Shown one piece after another: positions 8,432 to 16,477 of a DNA stretch of 64,000 nt (its first letter is position 1; each line of letters opens with the position of its first letter). The stretch covers positions 1 through 64,000 of the forward strand of contig NZ_JPMX01000024.1 in assembly GCF_000761485.1 (NCBI RefSeq), in the 5' to 3' direction. The notes beneath the pieces are model-generated. The model was given only the letters and a program-made list of their open reading frames with translations. It was not told the origin of the DNA and ran no database searches. Source of the DNA: Modestobacter caceresii (GTDB lineage: Bacteria; Actinomycetota; Actinomycetes; Mycobacteriales; Geodermatophilaceae). The position numbers were made by a program, and so were the translations under genes.

Positions 8432-8794
8432 ATGAGGGACGACGTGCGCGCACTGGGCATGGCGGCGGGGATGACCGCGACCGGGGTCTTCCACCTGGTC
8501 CGCCCGCAGGCCTACGACTGGATGATCCCGCCGGAGCTGGGCGCGCCGCGGCCGTGGGTGCTCGGCAGCGGGGTGGTCGAGCTGGTCACCGCCGGGTTGC
8601 TGGCCGTGCCGGCCACGCGGCGGGCCGGGGGCTGGGCGGCGGTCGGGCTGCTGGTCGGCGTCCTGCCCGCACACGCGCAGACGGTGCGCGCGTTCCGGCG
8701 CCAGCCGGGGAAGCTGGCCCTCGCGGTGGCACGGATCCCCTTCCAGATCCCGATGCTCACCGCCGCGCTGAAGGTCGCCCGCGGCCGCCGCTGA
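8432..8794 (+). CDS. DoxX-like four-helix membrane protein
   Basis: A 120-residue membrane protein with four predicted helices. The segment FHLVRPQAYDWMIPPEL followed by WVLGSGVVELVTA is typical of the DoxX/SURF4-like superfamily of small membrane proteins, whose members act in redox or quinone-linked processes, mostly undefined. ATG 8432 follows a TACTGT box by 7 bases. It diverges from the TSUP permease gene and shares its promoter space, so the two are probably controlled together or antagonistically. Confidence 0.75.
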   Translation: MRDDVRALGMAAGMTATGVFHLVRPQAYDWMIPPELGAPRPWVLGSGVVELVTAGLLAVPATRRAGGWAAVGLLVGVLPAHAQTVRAFRRQPGKLALAVARIPFQIPMLTAALKVARGRR

Positions 8795-8843
8795 GCGGAC
8801 TCCGGAACGGCTCGTGGTCCGACCCGAGCTGGTGGGGGCCCCT

Positions 8844-9851
8844 TCAGCGGCCGCGGACCGGCGGCGGCTCGGGGTCGGTCAGCCGCGGCCCGTCCATCAG
8901 GCTGCCGGCCTGCTTGACCCGGCGCAGCACCGTGGAGGTCTCCAGGGTGCGCACCGGCAGCGCGCCGACCCGGTCGGTGAGGAACCGGTAGAGGTGGGCG
9001 GTGTCCCGGCAGGTCACCGCCACCATCAGGTTCGCCGGGCCGGTGACGACCGCGGTGAACCCGGTCTCCGGTGCCCGGGCCAGGGACTCGCCGACGTGCG
9101 CGAGGTCCTTCGGGGCGACACCGAGCCACAGCAGCGCGCTGACCGGGTGCCCGAGCAGCTCGGTGGCGATCTCCAGGTCGAAGTAGAGGGCGCCGGCCGA
9201 TCGCAGGGCCTCCACCCGCCGGGCCACCCGGCTCTCCGACCAGCCGGTGACCCCGGCGAGCTCGGCGTAGCTGAGCCGGCCGTCGGTGGCCAGCGCGGCC
9301 AACAGCAGCTCGTCCTCCGGGTCGAGGGCGACGGGGGTCGGGGTGGCCCGGGCCGAGTCGGAGCCGAGCGCGGCGATCTGCTCCTCGCTGAGCGGGTCGT
9401 CGAAGTCCGTCCACTCGTACGCGCCGCCGACGTAGGAGTGCAGCACCGAGAACGCGGCCAGGTCGATGACCTGGACGGTGCGGGGCAGCCGGTCCAGCAG
9501 CAGGGCGTCGCGCTGGCGGGTCGTGCGGGGCCGGGTGGAGCAGGTGATCTCGGCGCCGCCGGCGGTCAGGCTCACCCATGAGACGTCGGGACGGCGGGCC
9601 AGGGCGTCGGCGACGGCGCCCGCGGCGGCCGGCTGCACCCGCATCCGGATGTGCCAGCTGGGCTCGCTGGCCTCCGGGGTGGTCAGCCCGAGCACCCGGA
9701 CCACGCCATCGGCCCGCAGCCGTCGCCACCGGCGGGCCACGGTCTGCTCGGAGACGCCCAGGACGGCGCCGATGCGGCTGAACGGCGCCCGGCCGTCGAC
9801 CTGCATGGCGTGCACGATCTGGCGGTCCACGGCGTCGAGCACGGTCGCCAT
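8844..9851 (-). CDS. double-domain Lrp/AsnC-type transcriptional regulator
   Basis: A 335-residue DNA-binding protein made of two Lrp/AsnC units in tandem: a helix-turn-helix at residues 5-55 (AVDRQIVHAMQVDGR then FSRIGAVLGVSEQTVARRW), an effector-binding-like fold, a second helix-turn-helix near residues 175-225 (LDPEDELLLAALATDGR, YAELAGVTGWSESRVARR) and a second RAM-like domain. Duplicated Lrp proteins are common in actinobacteria. It faces the MFS exporter gene across 88 bases and is the likely regulator of it, probably sensing an amino acid or drug-like ligand; this is inferred from position only. Confidence 0.87.
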   Translation of the reverse strand: MATVLDAVDRQIVHAMQVDGRAPFSRIGAVLGVSEQTVARRWRRLRADGVVRVLGLTTPEASEPSWHIRMRVQPAAAGAVADALARRPDVSWVSLTAGGAEITCSTRPRTTRQRDALLLDRLPRTVQVIDLAAFSVLHSYVGGAYEWTDFDDPLSEEQIAALGSDSARATPTPVALDPEDELLLAALATDGRLSYAELAGVTGWSESRVARRVEALRSAGALYFDLEIATELLGHPVSALLWLGVAPKDLAHVGESLARAPETGFTAVVTGPANLMVAVTCRDTAHLYRFLTDRVGALPVRTLETSTVLRRVKQAGSLMDGPRLTDPEPPPVRGR

Positions 9852-9939
9852 CCTGCACCACGGACCTGTGGATGGAGGATCCCGTCACCGGCGGGCTCCT
9901 GGCGTGGGTCCCGTCGGTGGACCGTTGCACAGTGGGACC

Positions 9940-11460
9940 ATGCGCAAGTGGCTGCCGCTGGTCGCGATCTGCACCGGCACGTTCATGCTCCTCATCGACG
10001 TCACGATCGTGAACGTCGCCCTGCCCGACATGGCCACCGACCTGGACACCAGCTTCAGCCAGCTGCAGTGGGTCGTCGACGTCTACGCCCTGGCGCTGGC
10101 CGCCCTCGTGCTGGGCGCCGGTTCGCTGGCCGACCTGTACGGCCGGCGCCGGCTCTACCTGATCGGTCTGGGCCTGTTCGCGCTGGCGTCGCTGGCCTGT
10201 GGGCTCGCCCCGGGGGCGGAGCTGCTGATCGGGGCGCGGGCGGTGCAGGGCATCGGGGCGGCGGCCATGCTCGCCACCACCATCGCGCTGATCAACACCA
10301 GCTACGAGGGGCGTGACCGCGGGACGGCCTTCGGCGTCTGGGGGGCCGTGGTCGGTGCCGCCGCGGCCATGGGCCCGATCCTGGGCGGCGCGCTGACCGA
10401 GCTGGACTGGCGCTGGATCTTCTACGTCAACCTGCCGATCAGCGTGTTCGGCGTCGTGCTGACCCTCATCGCCGTGGAGGAAGCGCGCCAGCCGGGCGCC
10501 CCGCGTCCCGACGTCCCGGGCATCGTGCTGTTCACCCTCGGCGCCGGCGGGATCGTCTTCGGCCTCGTCCGGGCCGCCGCCGACGGGTGGGGTGCCCCGG
10601 TCGCCTGGGGCCCGCTGGCCGCCGGCGTCCTGGTGCTGGCCGCCTGGGTGCGCGTCGAGCGCAGCCGCCGGGCGCCGATGCTCGACGTCCGGCTGTTCGC
10701 CAACCGCTCCTTCACCGGGATCATGCTCGGTGCGCTGCTGCTGAACGGGGCGGCGTTCGCGCACAACCTCTACATCTCGCTGTGGCTGCAGTCGGTGCTG
10801 GGGCTCTCGCCGCTGCAGGGCGGGCTGGTGTTCATCCCGCTGTCGGCGTTCAGCTTCACCGTCGCCGCCTTCGCCGGGCGGTACCTCCAGACGCTGCCCC
10901 CGCGGTTCGTCGTCGGCGGTGGGCTGATCGTCATCGGCGTCGCCGCACTGCTGTTGGCCTCCATCCAGGCCGACTCCTCGTGGCGGGTCCTGGTCCCGGG
11001 GCTGGCCGTGCTCGGCATCGGGGTCGGGGTGGCCAACCCGACGCTGGCGTCGGCCGCGCTGGCCGCGGTGCCCCGCGAGCGCAGCGGGATGGCCTCGGGT
11101 GCGGTGAACACCGCCCGGCAGCTCGGGTTCGCCCTCGGCGTGGCGGTGCTGGGCAGCGTCTTCACCGCCCAGGCCGCAAGCGTGCTCCGGGACGGCGACG
11201 CGGCCGACCCCGAGGCCACCGCCGCGGCGCTCACCGCCGGGCAGACCGGGCAGCTCGTCGACGCAGCGCCCGCCGCGGACCGGGCCGGGCTCGCCGACCT
11301 GCTGGGCAGCGCCTACGCCAGCGGGCTGCGCGAGGTCTTCCTGGTCAGTGGCGGCGCCGGGATCGTCGGGGGGCTGCTGGTGCTGTGGCTGGTCCGCGCC
11401 GCGGCGCCGAGCCAGGGCGGACCGCGGGCCGCGGCGCCGGAGCCGGCCCCGGCGCGCTGA
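9940..11460 (+). CDS. MFS multidrug exporter, 14-helix (DHA2/EmrB-QacA type)
   Basis: A 506-residue proton-driven exporter with about 14 hydrophobic helices. Motif A (GSLADLYGRRR, residues 62-72), the early motif DVTIVNVALPDM typical of EmrB/QacA proteins, and motif C (GAVVGAAAAMGPILGG) are clear. ATG 9940 directly precedes the cytoplasmic RKWLPLVAI start of helix 1; earlier in-frame codons would run through the divergent regulator. Substrate is unknown. It is probably controlled by the Lrp-type protein encoded divergently. Confidence 0.9.
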   Translation: MRKWLPLVAICTGTFMLLIDVTIVNVALPDMATDLDTSFSQLQWVVDVYALALAALVLGAGSLADLYGRRRLYLIGLGLFALASLACGLAPGAELLIGARAVQGIGAAAMLATTIALINTSYEGRDRGTAFGVWGAVVGAAAAMGPILGGALTELDWRWIFYVNLPISVFGVVLTLIAVEEARQPGAPRPDVPGIVLFTLGAGGIVFGLVRAAADGWGAPVAWGPLAAGVLVLAAWVRVERSRRAPMLDVRLFANRSFTGIMLGALLLNGAAFAHNLYISLWLQSVLGLSPLQGGLVFIPLSAFSFTVAAFAGRYLQTLPPRFVVGGGLIVIGVAALLLASIQADSSWRVLVPGLAVLGIGVGVANPTLASAALAAVPRERSGMASGAVNTARQLGFALGVAVLGSVFTAQAASVLRDGDAADPEATAAALTAGQTGQLVDAAPAADRAGLADLLGSAYASGLREVFLVSGGAGIVGGLLVLWLVRAAAPSQGGPRAAAPEPAPAR

Positions 11461-11477
11461 GCGGGCAGACTCCGGGC

Positions 11478-12206
11478 ATGGCCTCCGCTCCCGCCCCGTT
11501 CCCCGACGACTGGCAGCGCGCACTCGTCGTCGCCGCGCACCCCGACGACATCGAGTACGGCCCCGCGGCCGCGGTCGCGGTGTGGACGGCGGCGGGCAAG
11601 GAGGTGCACTACCTGCTGGCCACCCGCGGCGAGGCGGGCATCGCCGGGCTGTCCCCGGCCGAGGCCGGTCCGCTGCGCGAGGAGGAGGAGCGCCGGTCGG
11701 CTGCCGTCGTCGGCGTCTCGGAGGTGGAGTTCCTCGACCACTCCGACGGCGTCCTCGTCGCCGACCTGCAGCTGCGCCGGGACCTCGCCGGGGCGCTGCG
11801 CCGACACCGGCCCGATCTGGTCGTGGTCATGCACGGCGGGGACACCTGGACCCCGCCGGAGGTCACCCCCGGCGCTCTGAACTCCGCCGACCACCGCGCG
11901 CTGACCCGGTCGCTGCTCGACGCCGTCGCCGACGCGGGCAACGAGTGGATCTTCCCCGACCTGACCGAGACACCGTGGTCGGGCGTGCAGTACGTCGCCG
12001 TGCACGCGGTCGGGTACCCGCCGCCGCACGTGGTCGGCGTCAGCGACGGCGTCGAGACCGCCGTCGCCTCCCTCGTCGAGCACCGCCGCTACCTCGAGGC
12101 GCTGTCCGACGACCCGGTCGAGGAGCAGGCCCGCCGCCAGGTCGACATGGCGACCCTGACCGAGGACGGCGGCCGGCAGGTCGGCTTCCGCCTCTACTGG
12201 GGCTGA
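11478..12206 (+). CDS. PIG-L family N-deacetylase
   Basis: A 242-residue zinc-dependent deacetylase of the LmbE/PIG-L family, relatives of which remove acetyl groups from GlcNAc conjugates (mycothiol MshB, GlcNAc-PI). The metal and catalytic motif AHPDDIEYG starts at A20 (H21, D23, D24) and the third metal ligand is the histidine in SADH near residue 141. It is shorter than MshB (about 300 residues) and its substrate is not predictable. ATG 11478 lies 6 bases after CAGACT, a weak leaderless-type -10 box, and only 17 bases after the MFS gene. Confidence 0.85.
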   Translation: MASAPAPFPDDWQRALVVAAHPDDIEYGPAAAVAVWTAAGKEVHYLLATRGEAGIAGLSPAEAGPLREEEERRSAAVVGVSEVEFLDHSDGVLVADLQLRRDLAGALRRHRPDLVVVMHGGDTWTPPEVTPGALNSADHRALTRSLLDAVADAGNEWIFPDLTETPWSGVQYVAVHAVGYPPPHVVGVSDGVETAVASLVEHRRYLEALSDDPVEEQARRQVDMATLTEDGGRQVGFRLYWG

Positions 12207-12216
12207 ACCGCCGGGG

Positions 12217-12222
12217 TAGGCT
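12217..12222 (+). promoter_or_regulatory. -10 box of rnpB
   Basis: TAGGCT lies 8 bases before the first base of the P1 helix of RNase P RNA (about 12231), the correct distance for a transcription start at 12229-12231. Confidence 0.6.
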
Positions 12223-12229
12223 GCCGGCA

Positions 12230-12640
12230 CGACGGACGAGTCGGCTGGGCGGTCGCGTCGGTGGGGGAGACCCTGCCGCCGAGGAACGTCCGGGCTCCAC
12301 AGGGCAGGGTGGTCGTCAACAGCGACCCGGGGTGACCCGCGGGACAGTGCCACAGAGAACAGACCGCCAGTGCGTGCACTGGTAAGGGTGAAACGGCGGT
12401 GTAAGAGACCACCGCACACCGGGTGACCGGTGTGGCTCGGTAAACCCCACCCGGAGCAAGGTCGAAAAGGGACGGCGGTCCGCCGCCGTCCTGCGCAGGC
12501 GTTCGAGGGCTGCCCGCCCGAGCCTGCGGGTGGACCGCTCGAGCCTGTCGGCAACGGCAGGCCTAGATGGATGGCCGCTCATCGGGACGCCGCGAGGCGC
12601 CCGGGGACAGAACCCGGCGTACAGGTCGACTCGTCCGTCG
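12230..12640 (+). ncRNA. rnpB: RNase P RNA, bacterial class A
   Basis: This stretch carries the universal landmarks of type A RNase P RNA, the catalytic RNA that trims tRNA 5' ends. After the P1 strand GACGGACGAGTC (12231-12242) come GAGGAACGTCCGGGCTCC, ACAGGGCAG, the GTGCCACAGAGA segment, AAGGGTGAAACGGCG, TAAGAGACCACCGC and the 3' segment AGAACCCGGCGTACAGG, ending with GACTCGTCCGTC (12628-12639), which pairs base for base with the start. Length is about 410 nt, as in other actinobacteria. No long reading frame is credible here. Ends are set by the P1 helix and may be off by a few bases. Confidence 0.95.
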
Positions 12641-12642
12641 CC

Positions 12643-12849
12643 TCAGCGCCCGGCGGTACCGCCGACCTCGGCGACGATCGCGCGGAACGTGGTGGTGTCC
12701 ACCTCGTCGTCGACGGTGACCCGCACGATGTCGGTGATCTGCTGGCTGGACGTCGTCCGGCAGGCGCTCACCCGGGCCGCGGCGATCAGCGTCAGCTGCT
12801 GGAGGCGGGCGGTGGGCTGGGGGACCGGGGGAAGTCGGTTCGGGCGCAT
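12643..12849 (-). CDS. 68-residue hypothetical protein
   Basis: A short gene ending 3 bases after the rnpB 3' end and facing it. The product starts MRPNRLPPVPQPTARLQQL and has a C-terminal half, SSQQITDIVRVTVDDEV then DTTTFRAIVAEVGG, that looks folded. Support for the start is a TACCGT box (12861-12856) exactly 6 bases before the ATG, the leaderless pattern of this genome. I do not recognise the family. It could also be a chance frame, but the promoter match argues otherwise. Confidence 0.5.
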   Translation of the reverse strand: MRPNRLPPVPQPTARLQQLTLIAAARVSACRTTSSQQITDIVRVTVDDEVDTTTFRAIVAEVGGTAGR

Positions 12850-13006
12850 GGACGGACGGTAGGCAGACCGTCCAGCCGATCCCGGCAGGTTGCAGCACCG
12901 TGTCGTCTCACGGCCGCCCCACAGGGCACACCAGCCGTCTCCGTCCCCGTGGGCACCCCCGCGGTCGGGTCCCCCGGTCGGGCGGTGGGGCTGGGAGACT
13001 TCCCGG

Positions 13007-13426
13007 GTGACGCGCTGGCTGACCTGGGTGGGCATCGCCGTGGCCGTCGTCCTGCTCAGCTGGGCGGTGCTCGTGCTGCTGGCGCGCACCCTCCCCCCGG
13101 GCACGGCCCGCGAGCTGGCCCGGTTCCTCCCCGCGTGCGGCACCGCTCTCCGCCGGCTGCGCCGGCACCCGGCGGTCCCTCGCCGGGCGAAGGTGGCGCT
13201 GCTGCTGGCCGGGCTGTGGGTGCTCTCGCCGATCGACCTGATCCCGGAGTTCCTGCCGGTGATCGGGCCACTGGACGACGTCGTGGTGGTCGCCCTGGCG
13301 CTGCGCTACGCCGCCCGCCGGGTGCCCCGGGGCGTGCTGCTGGATGCCTGGCCGGGTGACCGCCGCATCATCGAGCGGCTGCTCGGTCCAGGTGTGCCGG
13401 AGGCGCCCCGACCGACCGGGCACTGA
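13007..13426 (+). CDS. DUF1232 (YkvA-like) membrane protein
   Basis: A 139-residue protein with an N-terminal membrane helix (residues 4-26) and a DUF1232 core, recognised by RRAKVALLLAGLWVLSPIDL followed by IPEF and the GPLDDVVVVALALR helix. The family is widespread and of unknown function. GTG 13007 is preferred to an upstream in-frame codon because a GAGACT box lies 6 bases before it and the helix starts straight after. C-terminal residues are a soluble basic tail. Confidence 0.8.
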   Translation: MTRWLTWVGIAVAVVLLSWAVLVLLARTLPPGTARELARFLPACGTALRRLRRHPAVPRRAKVALLLAGLWVLSPIDLIPEFLPVIGPLDDVVVVALALRYAARRVPRGVLLDAWPGDRRIIERLLGPGVPEAPRPTGH

Positions 13427-13506
13427 GCCGGAGTCGGTGAGCCGACCGGACGCGCGGGCTCCCGGCCTGCCGGGTGCAGGAGTGGCGGCGTGTCAGGGTG
13501 GCCGCC

Positions 13507-13834
13507 GTGCGCCTGTCCGGTGACCCCGTGCTGACCGCGGTCACCGGCGGTGCCTTGCTGTTGCGGTGTGCACCGGCCTGACCGCGCTGCGCGTCGGGCC
13601 GACGGCGGCGCTGCCTGCCTTCCTGCTGCTCGCCGTCGTCGCCGTGCTGCTGGCCGTGGTGGACGTGCAGCACCGGCTGCTGCCCGACCGGATCGTGCTT
13701 CCCCGCGCTCGCCGCCGGCGCTCTGCCGCCTCGTCCTGCTCGCCGCCGGCCGGGTCCGGCGCGCCAGCGCCCTGCCGTTCGGACCGGCCATGCTGCTCGG
13801 GGCAGCTGTGGCAATCGCACTCCCCTTCTCCTGA
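13507..13834 (+). pseudogene. degenerate prepilin peptidase (A24 family) remnant
   Basis: Pieces of a type IV prepilin peptidase are readable in three frames. Frame 1 from GTG 13507 gives RLSGDPVLTAVTGGALLL before hitting a stop; the next frame gives LPAFLLLAVVAVLLAVVDVQ followed by HRLLPDRIVLP, including the first catalytic Asp region; then PALAAGAL in frame 1; then LVLLAAGRVRRASALPFGPA and a last helix in frame 2, stopping at 13834. The second catalytic motif GxGD and roughly 60 residues around it are missing. Several frameshifts plus a deletion are hard to explain by one sequencing error. It sits directly before the Flp pilin gene, where an intact copy would be expected. Confidence 0.7.
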
Positions 13835-14027
13835 CGCAGCCACGGGCAGCGGGGACCGCAACGCTGCGTGACGGTCTCCGGCGATCCACCCCGGATGGCT
13901 TGCATCGGTACTCCGGACGAGGGGTGTTGCTCAAGTTCGCCGCTCCGGAACTCGATGGTCTCGGTGCAGCCGCGAGGACGGGTCAGCCGACCCGCTCCAG
14001 TCGGCACGACCACCAGAGGAGCACCTC

Positions 14028-14240
14028 GTGACCCAGCTCTACACGACCCTGTTCACGCTCGCCTCCGTCGCCTCCGACCGGCTCAAGAAGGAGGAGAAGG
14101 GCGCCACCGCCGTCGAGTACGGCCTGATGGTCGGTCTGATCGCCGTCGTGATCATCGTCGCCGTCACCGCCCTCGGCGGTCAGCTGAACACCCTCTTCAC
14201 CAGCATCACCACGGAGCTCGGCGGGACCGTCACCCCCTGA
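14028..14240 (+). CDS. flp: Flp/Fap-type pilin
   Basis: The 70-residue major pilin of the Tad pilus. A class III leader (residues 1-25, ending KKEEKG) is followed by the processing site G25/A26 and the mature start ATAVEYGLMVGLIAVVIIVA with glutamate at +5, the standard Flp signature, then a short hydrophilic tail. Cleavage needs a prepilin peptidase; the copy beside it is broken, so another must act. GTG 14028 follows AGAGGAG by about 6 bases. Confidence 0.93.
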   Translation: MTQLYTTLFTLASVASDRLKKEEKGATAVEYGLMVGLIAVVIIVAVTALGGQLNTLFTSITTELGGTVTP

Positions 14241-14275
14241 CGTCCGCGCGCGTCCGAGTCCAGTAGCGGCTGCCC

Positions 14276-14309
14276 GGCGCGGCGGCCTCCTCCGGGGGGC
14301 CGCCGCGCC
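14276..14309 (+). terminator. intercistronic hairpin between flp and tadE
   Basis: GGCGCGGCGGCC (14276-14287) pairs perfectly with GGCCGCCGCGCC (14298-14309) around a 10-base loop, 36 bases after the flp stop. A hairpin here would stop part of the transcription or stabilise the pilin message, giving more pilin than assembly proteins. Confidence 0.55.
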
Positions 14310-14361
14310 GCTGCACACGCAGGGGACAGCTGCACCAGCCCGGACAACGAGGAGGTGGGAC

Positions 14362-14766
14362 ATGGTCGGACGCCGACTGCGCGACGAGCGCGGGGCGAGC
14401 GCGGTGGAGTTCGCGATGATCGTCCCGCTGCTCATCGCGCTCGTCCTCGGCATCGCCGAGTTCGGGCACGCCTTCTCGGTGCAGGGGACGCTGTCCGCGG
14501 CTGCTCGTGAAGGTGCCCGGGCGATGGCCCTGCAGAATGACCAGGCCGCCGCCCGCACCGCCGTCCGCGGTGCAGCCGCCACGCTGGACCCGGACATCAC
14601 CGACGCGCAGATCACGATCACGCCCGCGTCGTGCCCGCTCCTCGGTGGCATCGGCAGCAGCACGTACGTGAGCGTGACCATCAGCTACCCCAAGCCCTAC
14701 CTGACCGGGTTCTTCGGGTCGGGTCTGAGCCTGAGCGCCAAGGGGGTCATGCGGTGCAACGGCTGA
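14362..14766 (+). CDS. tadE: TadE-like pseudopilin
   Basis: A 134-residue TadE-family minor pilin. A short basic leader ending RDERG is followed by ASAVEFAMIVPLLIALVLGI, the pilin-type hydrophobic helix with Glu at +5, and a mature domain with REGARAMAL. Processed by the same peptidase as Flp in other systems and placed in the pilus base or tip. ATG 14362 follows GAGGAGGTGG. The C-terminus overlaps the next gene by 13 bases. Confidence 0.88.
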   Translation: MVGRRLRDERGASAVEFAMIVPLLIALVLGIAEFGHAFSVQGTLSAAAREGARAMALQNDQAAARTAVRGAAATLDPDITDAQITITPASCPLLGGIGSSTYVSVTISYPKPYLTGFFGSGLSLSAKGVMRCNG

Positions 14767-15728
14767 TCTCCCGGGTCACCTCCCGGACGGCGCGCCGGCT
14801 CGGCGACGAGCACGGGGCCGCCGCCGTCGTGCTGTCGCTGCTGATGGTCCCGATGCTCGGCTTCGCCGCGATCGCGGTCGACGTCGGTGCGCTCTACGCC
14901 GAGCGGGCCCGGCTCCAGGTCGCGGCCGACGCGGCCGCGTTCGCCGTCGCCCAGGACTGCGCCCGCGGCGCCTGCGGGGACATGGTCGCCACCGCATCCG
15001 CCCTGGTCGAGGCCAACGACGGCGACGCCAGTGCCGCCCCGCCGGTGCTGTCGAGCGACCCGCTCAGTGTCAGCGTCACCGGCAGCACCCCGGTGCAGCA
15101 CTGGTTCGCGCCGGTGATCGGGCACGACGCCACGGGGGTGACCGCCTCGGCCACCGTCGGCTGGGGCAGCCCGGACGCCGGCACGGCGGTGCTGCCGCTG
15201 ACCTTCTCGTGGTGTGAGTTCGAGCGGCAGACCCACGGCGGTCTGCCGTCGGCGACCACCGTGCACACGATCACCTTGACCAAGGGGACCGCGGACGCGA
15301 TGTCCTGCACCGGCCCCTCGGGCAACTTCGTCCCGGGCGGGTTCGGGTACCTGGACACCGAAACGGGCACGTGCAGCGTGGCGAGCGCCGTCGAACAGCG
15401 CTCGTACTCCTCGACGGGCAACACCCCGCCCTCGTCGTGCTCCGCGGCGGACGTGACGCAGTGGATCGACCGGATCGTGCTCCTGCCGATCTTCGACGAG
15501 TACGACGGCACGGGGAACAACGCGTGGTACCGGGTCTACGGCTACGCGGCGTTCCGGCTCACCGGCTTCCACTTCGGCGGCCAGTTCTCCACCAGCCCGA
15601 AGCCGTGCTCCGGGAACGACCGGTGCGTGAGCGGCTACTTCACCCGCTTCGTCGACCTCTCCGAGGCCTTCAGCTACAGCTCCGACGCGCCCGCGCTCGG
15701 CACCAACATCCTCCGACTCATCCGATAG
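14754..15728 (+). CDS. TadG-related pilus-locus protein
   Basis: A 324-residue protein beginning with a basic segment and the TadG/TadE-type membrane helix AAAVVLSLLMVPMLGFAAIA, then YAERARLQVAADAAAFAVAQ, a helix typical of TadG-related (RcpD/TadG N-terminal) proteins. The remaining 250 residues are extracytoplasmic with six or more cysteines that may form disulfides. It may anchor the pilus to the envelope; function is inferred from position. GTG 14754 gives a 13-base overlap with tadE, consistent with coupled translation. Confidence 0.85.
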   Translation: MQRLISRVTSRTARRLGDEHGAAAVVLSLLMVPMLGFAAIAVDVGALYAERARLQVAADAAAFAVAQDCARGACGDMVATASALVEANDGDASAAPPVLSSDPLSVSVTGSTPVQHWFAPVIGHDATGVTASATVGWGSPDAGTAVLPLTFSWCEFERQTHGGLPSATTVHTITLTKGTADAMSCTGPSGNFVPGGFGYLDTETGTCSVASAVEQRSYSSTGNTPPSSCSAADVTQWIDRIVLLPIFDEYDGTGNNAWYRVYGYAAFRLTGFHFGGQFSTSPKPCSGNDRCVSGYFTRFVDLSEAFSYSSDAPALGTNILRLIR

Positions 15729-15736
15729 GGGCTCCT

Positions 15737-16477
15737 GTGAGACGCCGACTGCTGGCCGCCTTCGCGGCCCTGGTCCTCGCCGTCGTCGGCACGGTGGTCC
15801 TGGTGGCCTACGTGCGCGGCGCCGACACCCGTGCCCTTGCCGGTGTCCAGACCGTCGAGGTGCTGGTCGTGGACCAGCTCGTCCCCGCAGGGACGGCGGC
15901 TCCCGAGCTGGCCGCCCTGGTCCGGCAGGAGCAGGTGCCGGCCAAGGCCGCGGTGGCGGGCCGGGTCACCGACCTCGCCGACCTGGTCGGCCAGGTGGCC
16001 ACCGTGGACCTGCAGCCGGGGGAGCAGGTGCTCGCCGCCCGCTTCGCCCGCCCGGACCAGCTGCAGGTCCCGGGCACGGTCGCTGTCCCGGCCGGCGCGC
16101 AGGAGGTCAGCGTGCTGCTCGAGCCCCAGCGCGCCGTGGGCGGCCGGCTCGCCGCCGGTGACACGGTCGGGGTCTTCGTGTCCGTGGGTGACCCGCCCAG
16201 CACGCACGTGATCCTGCACCGCGTGCTGGTCACCCAGGTGCAGGGCGCCCCGGCGCCGGTCGGGGAGGCAGCCGACGTCGAGACCGCGTCCGCCGGGTCC
16301 GCGGCGCCGGCGGCCAGCCTGATGGTCACCCTGGCGGTCACCGCCGAGCAGGCCGAGGGCGTCGTCTTCGGCGCCGAGCACGGCACGCTGTGGCTCTCCC
16401 TGGAACCCGACGGCGCCGACATCGACGGCACCGAGGTCATCACCCCGGGCAACGTGTACGGAAAGGACTGGTCATGA
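15737..16477 (+). CDS. cpaB: Flp pilus assembly protein CpaB/RcpC, SAF domain
   Basis: A 246-residue protein: one N-terminal membrane helix (residues 7-28), a SAF domain (about 35-110) including VDLQPGEQVLAARFA, and an RcpC/CpaB C-terminal part with VSVLLEPQRAVGGRLAAGD then TVGVFVS. CpaB acts in the envelope in Tad pilus assembly. In Gram-positive bacteria, which lack the secretin CpaC, its role is unclear; no secretin gene is present here either. The ATGA overlap with cpaE shows tight coupling. Confidence 0.88.
   Translation: MRRRLLAAFAALVLAVVGTVVLVAYVRGADTRALAGVQTVEVLVVDQLVPAGTAAPELAALVRQEQVPAKAAVAGRVTDLADLVGQVATVDLQPGEQVLAARFARPDQLQVPGTVAVPAGAQEVSVLLEPQRAVGGRLAAGDTVGVFVSVGDPPSTHVILHRVLVTQVQGAPAPVGEAADVETASAGSAAPAASLMVTLAVTAEQAEGVVFGAEHGTLWLSLEPDGADIDGTEVITPGNVYGKDWS

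Noticed and set aside
8512-11523. Thousand-codon minus-strand frame across the Lrp and MFS genes
   Set aside because: It spans two well-supported genes and reads as Arg/Gly/Asp-rich noise.
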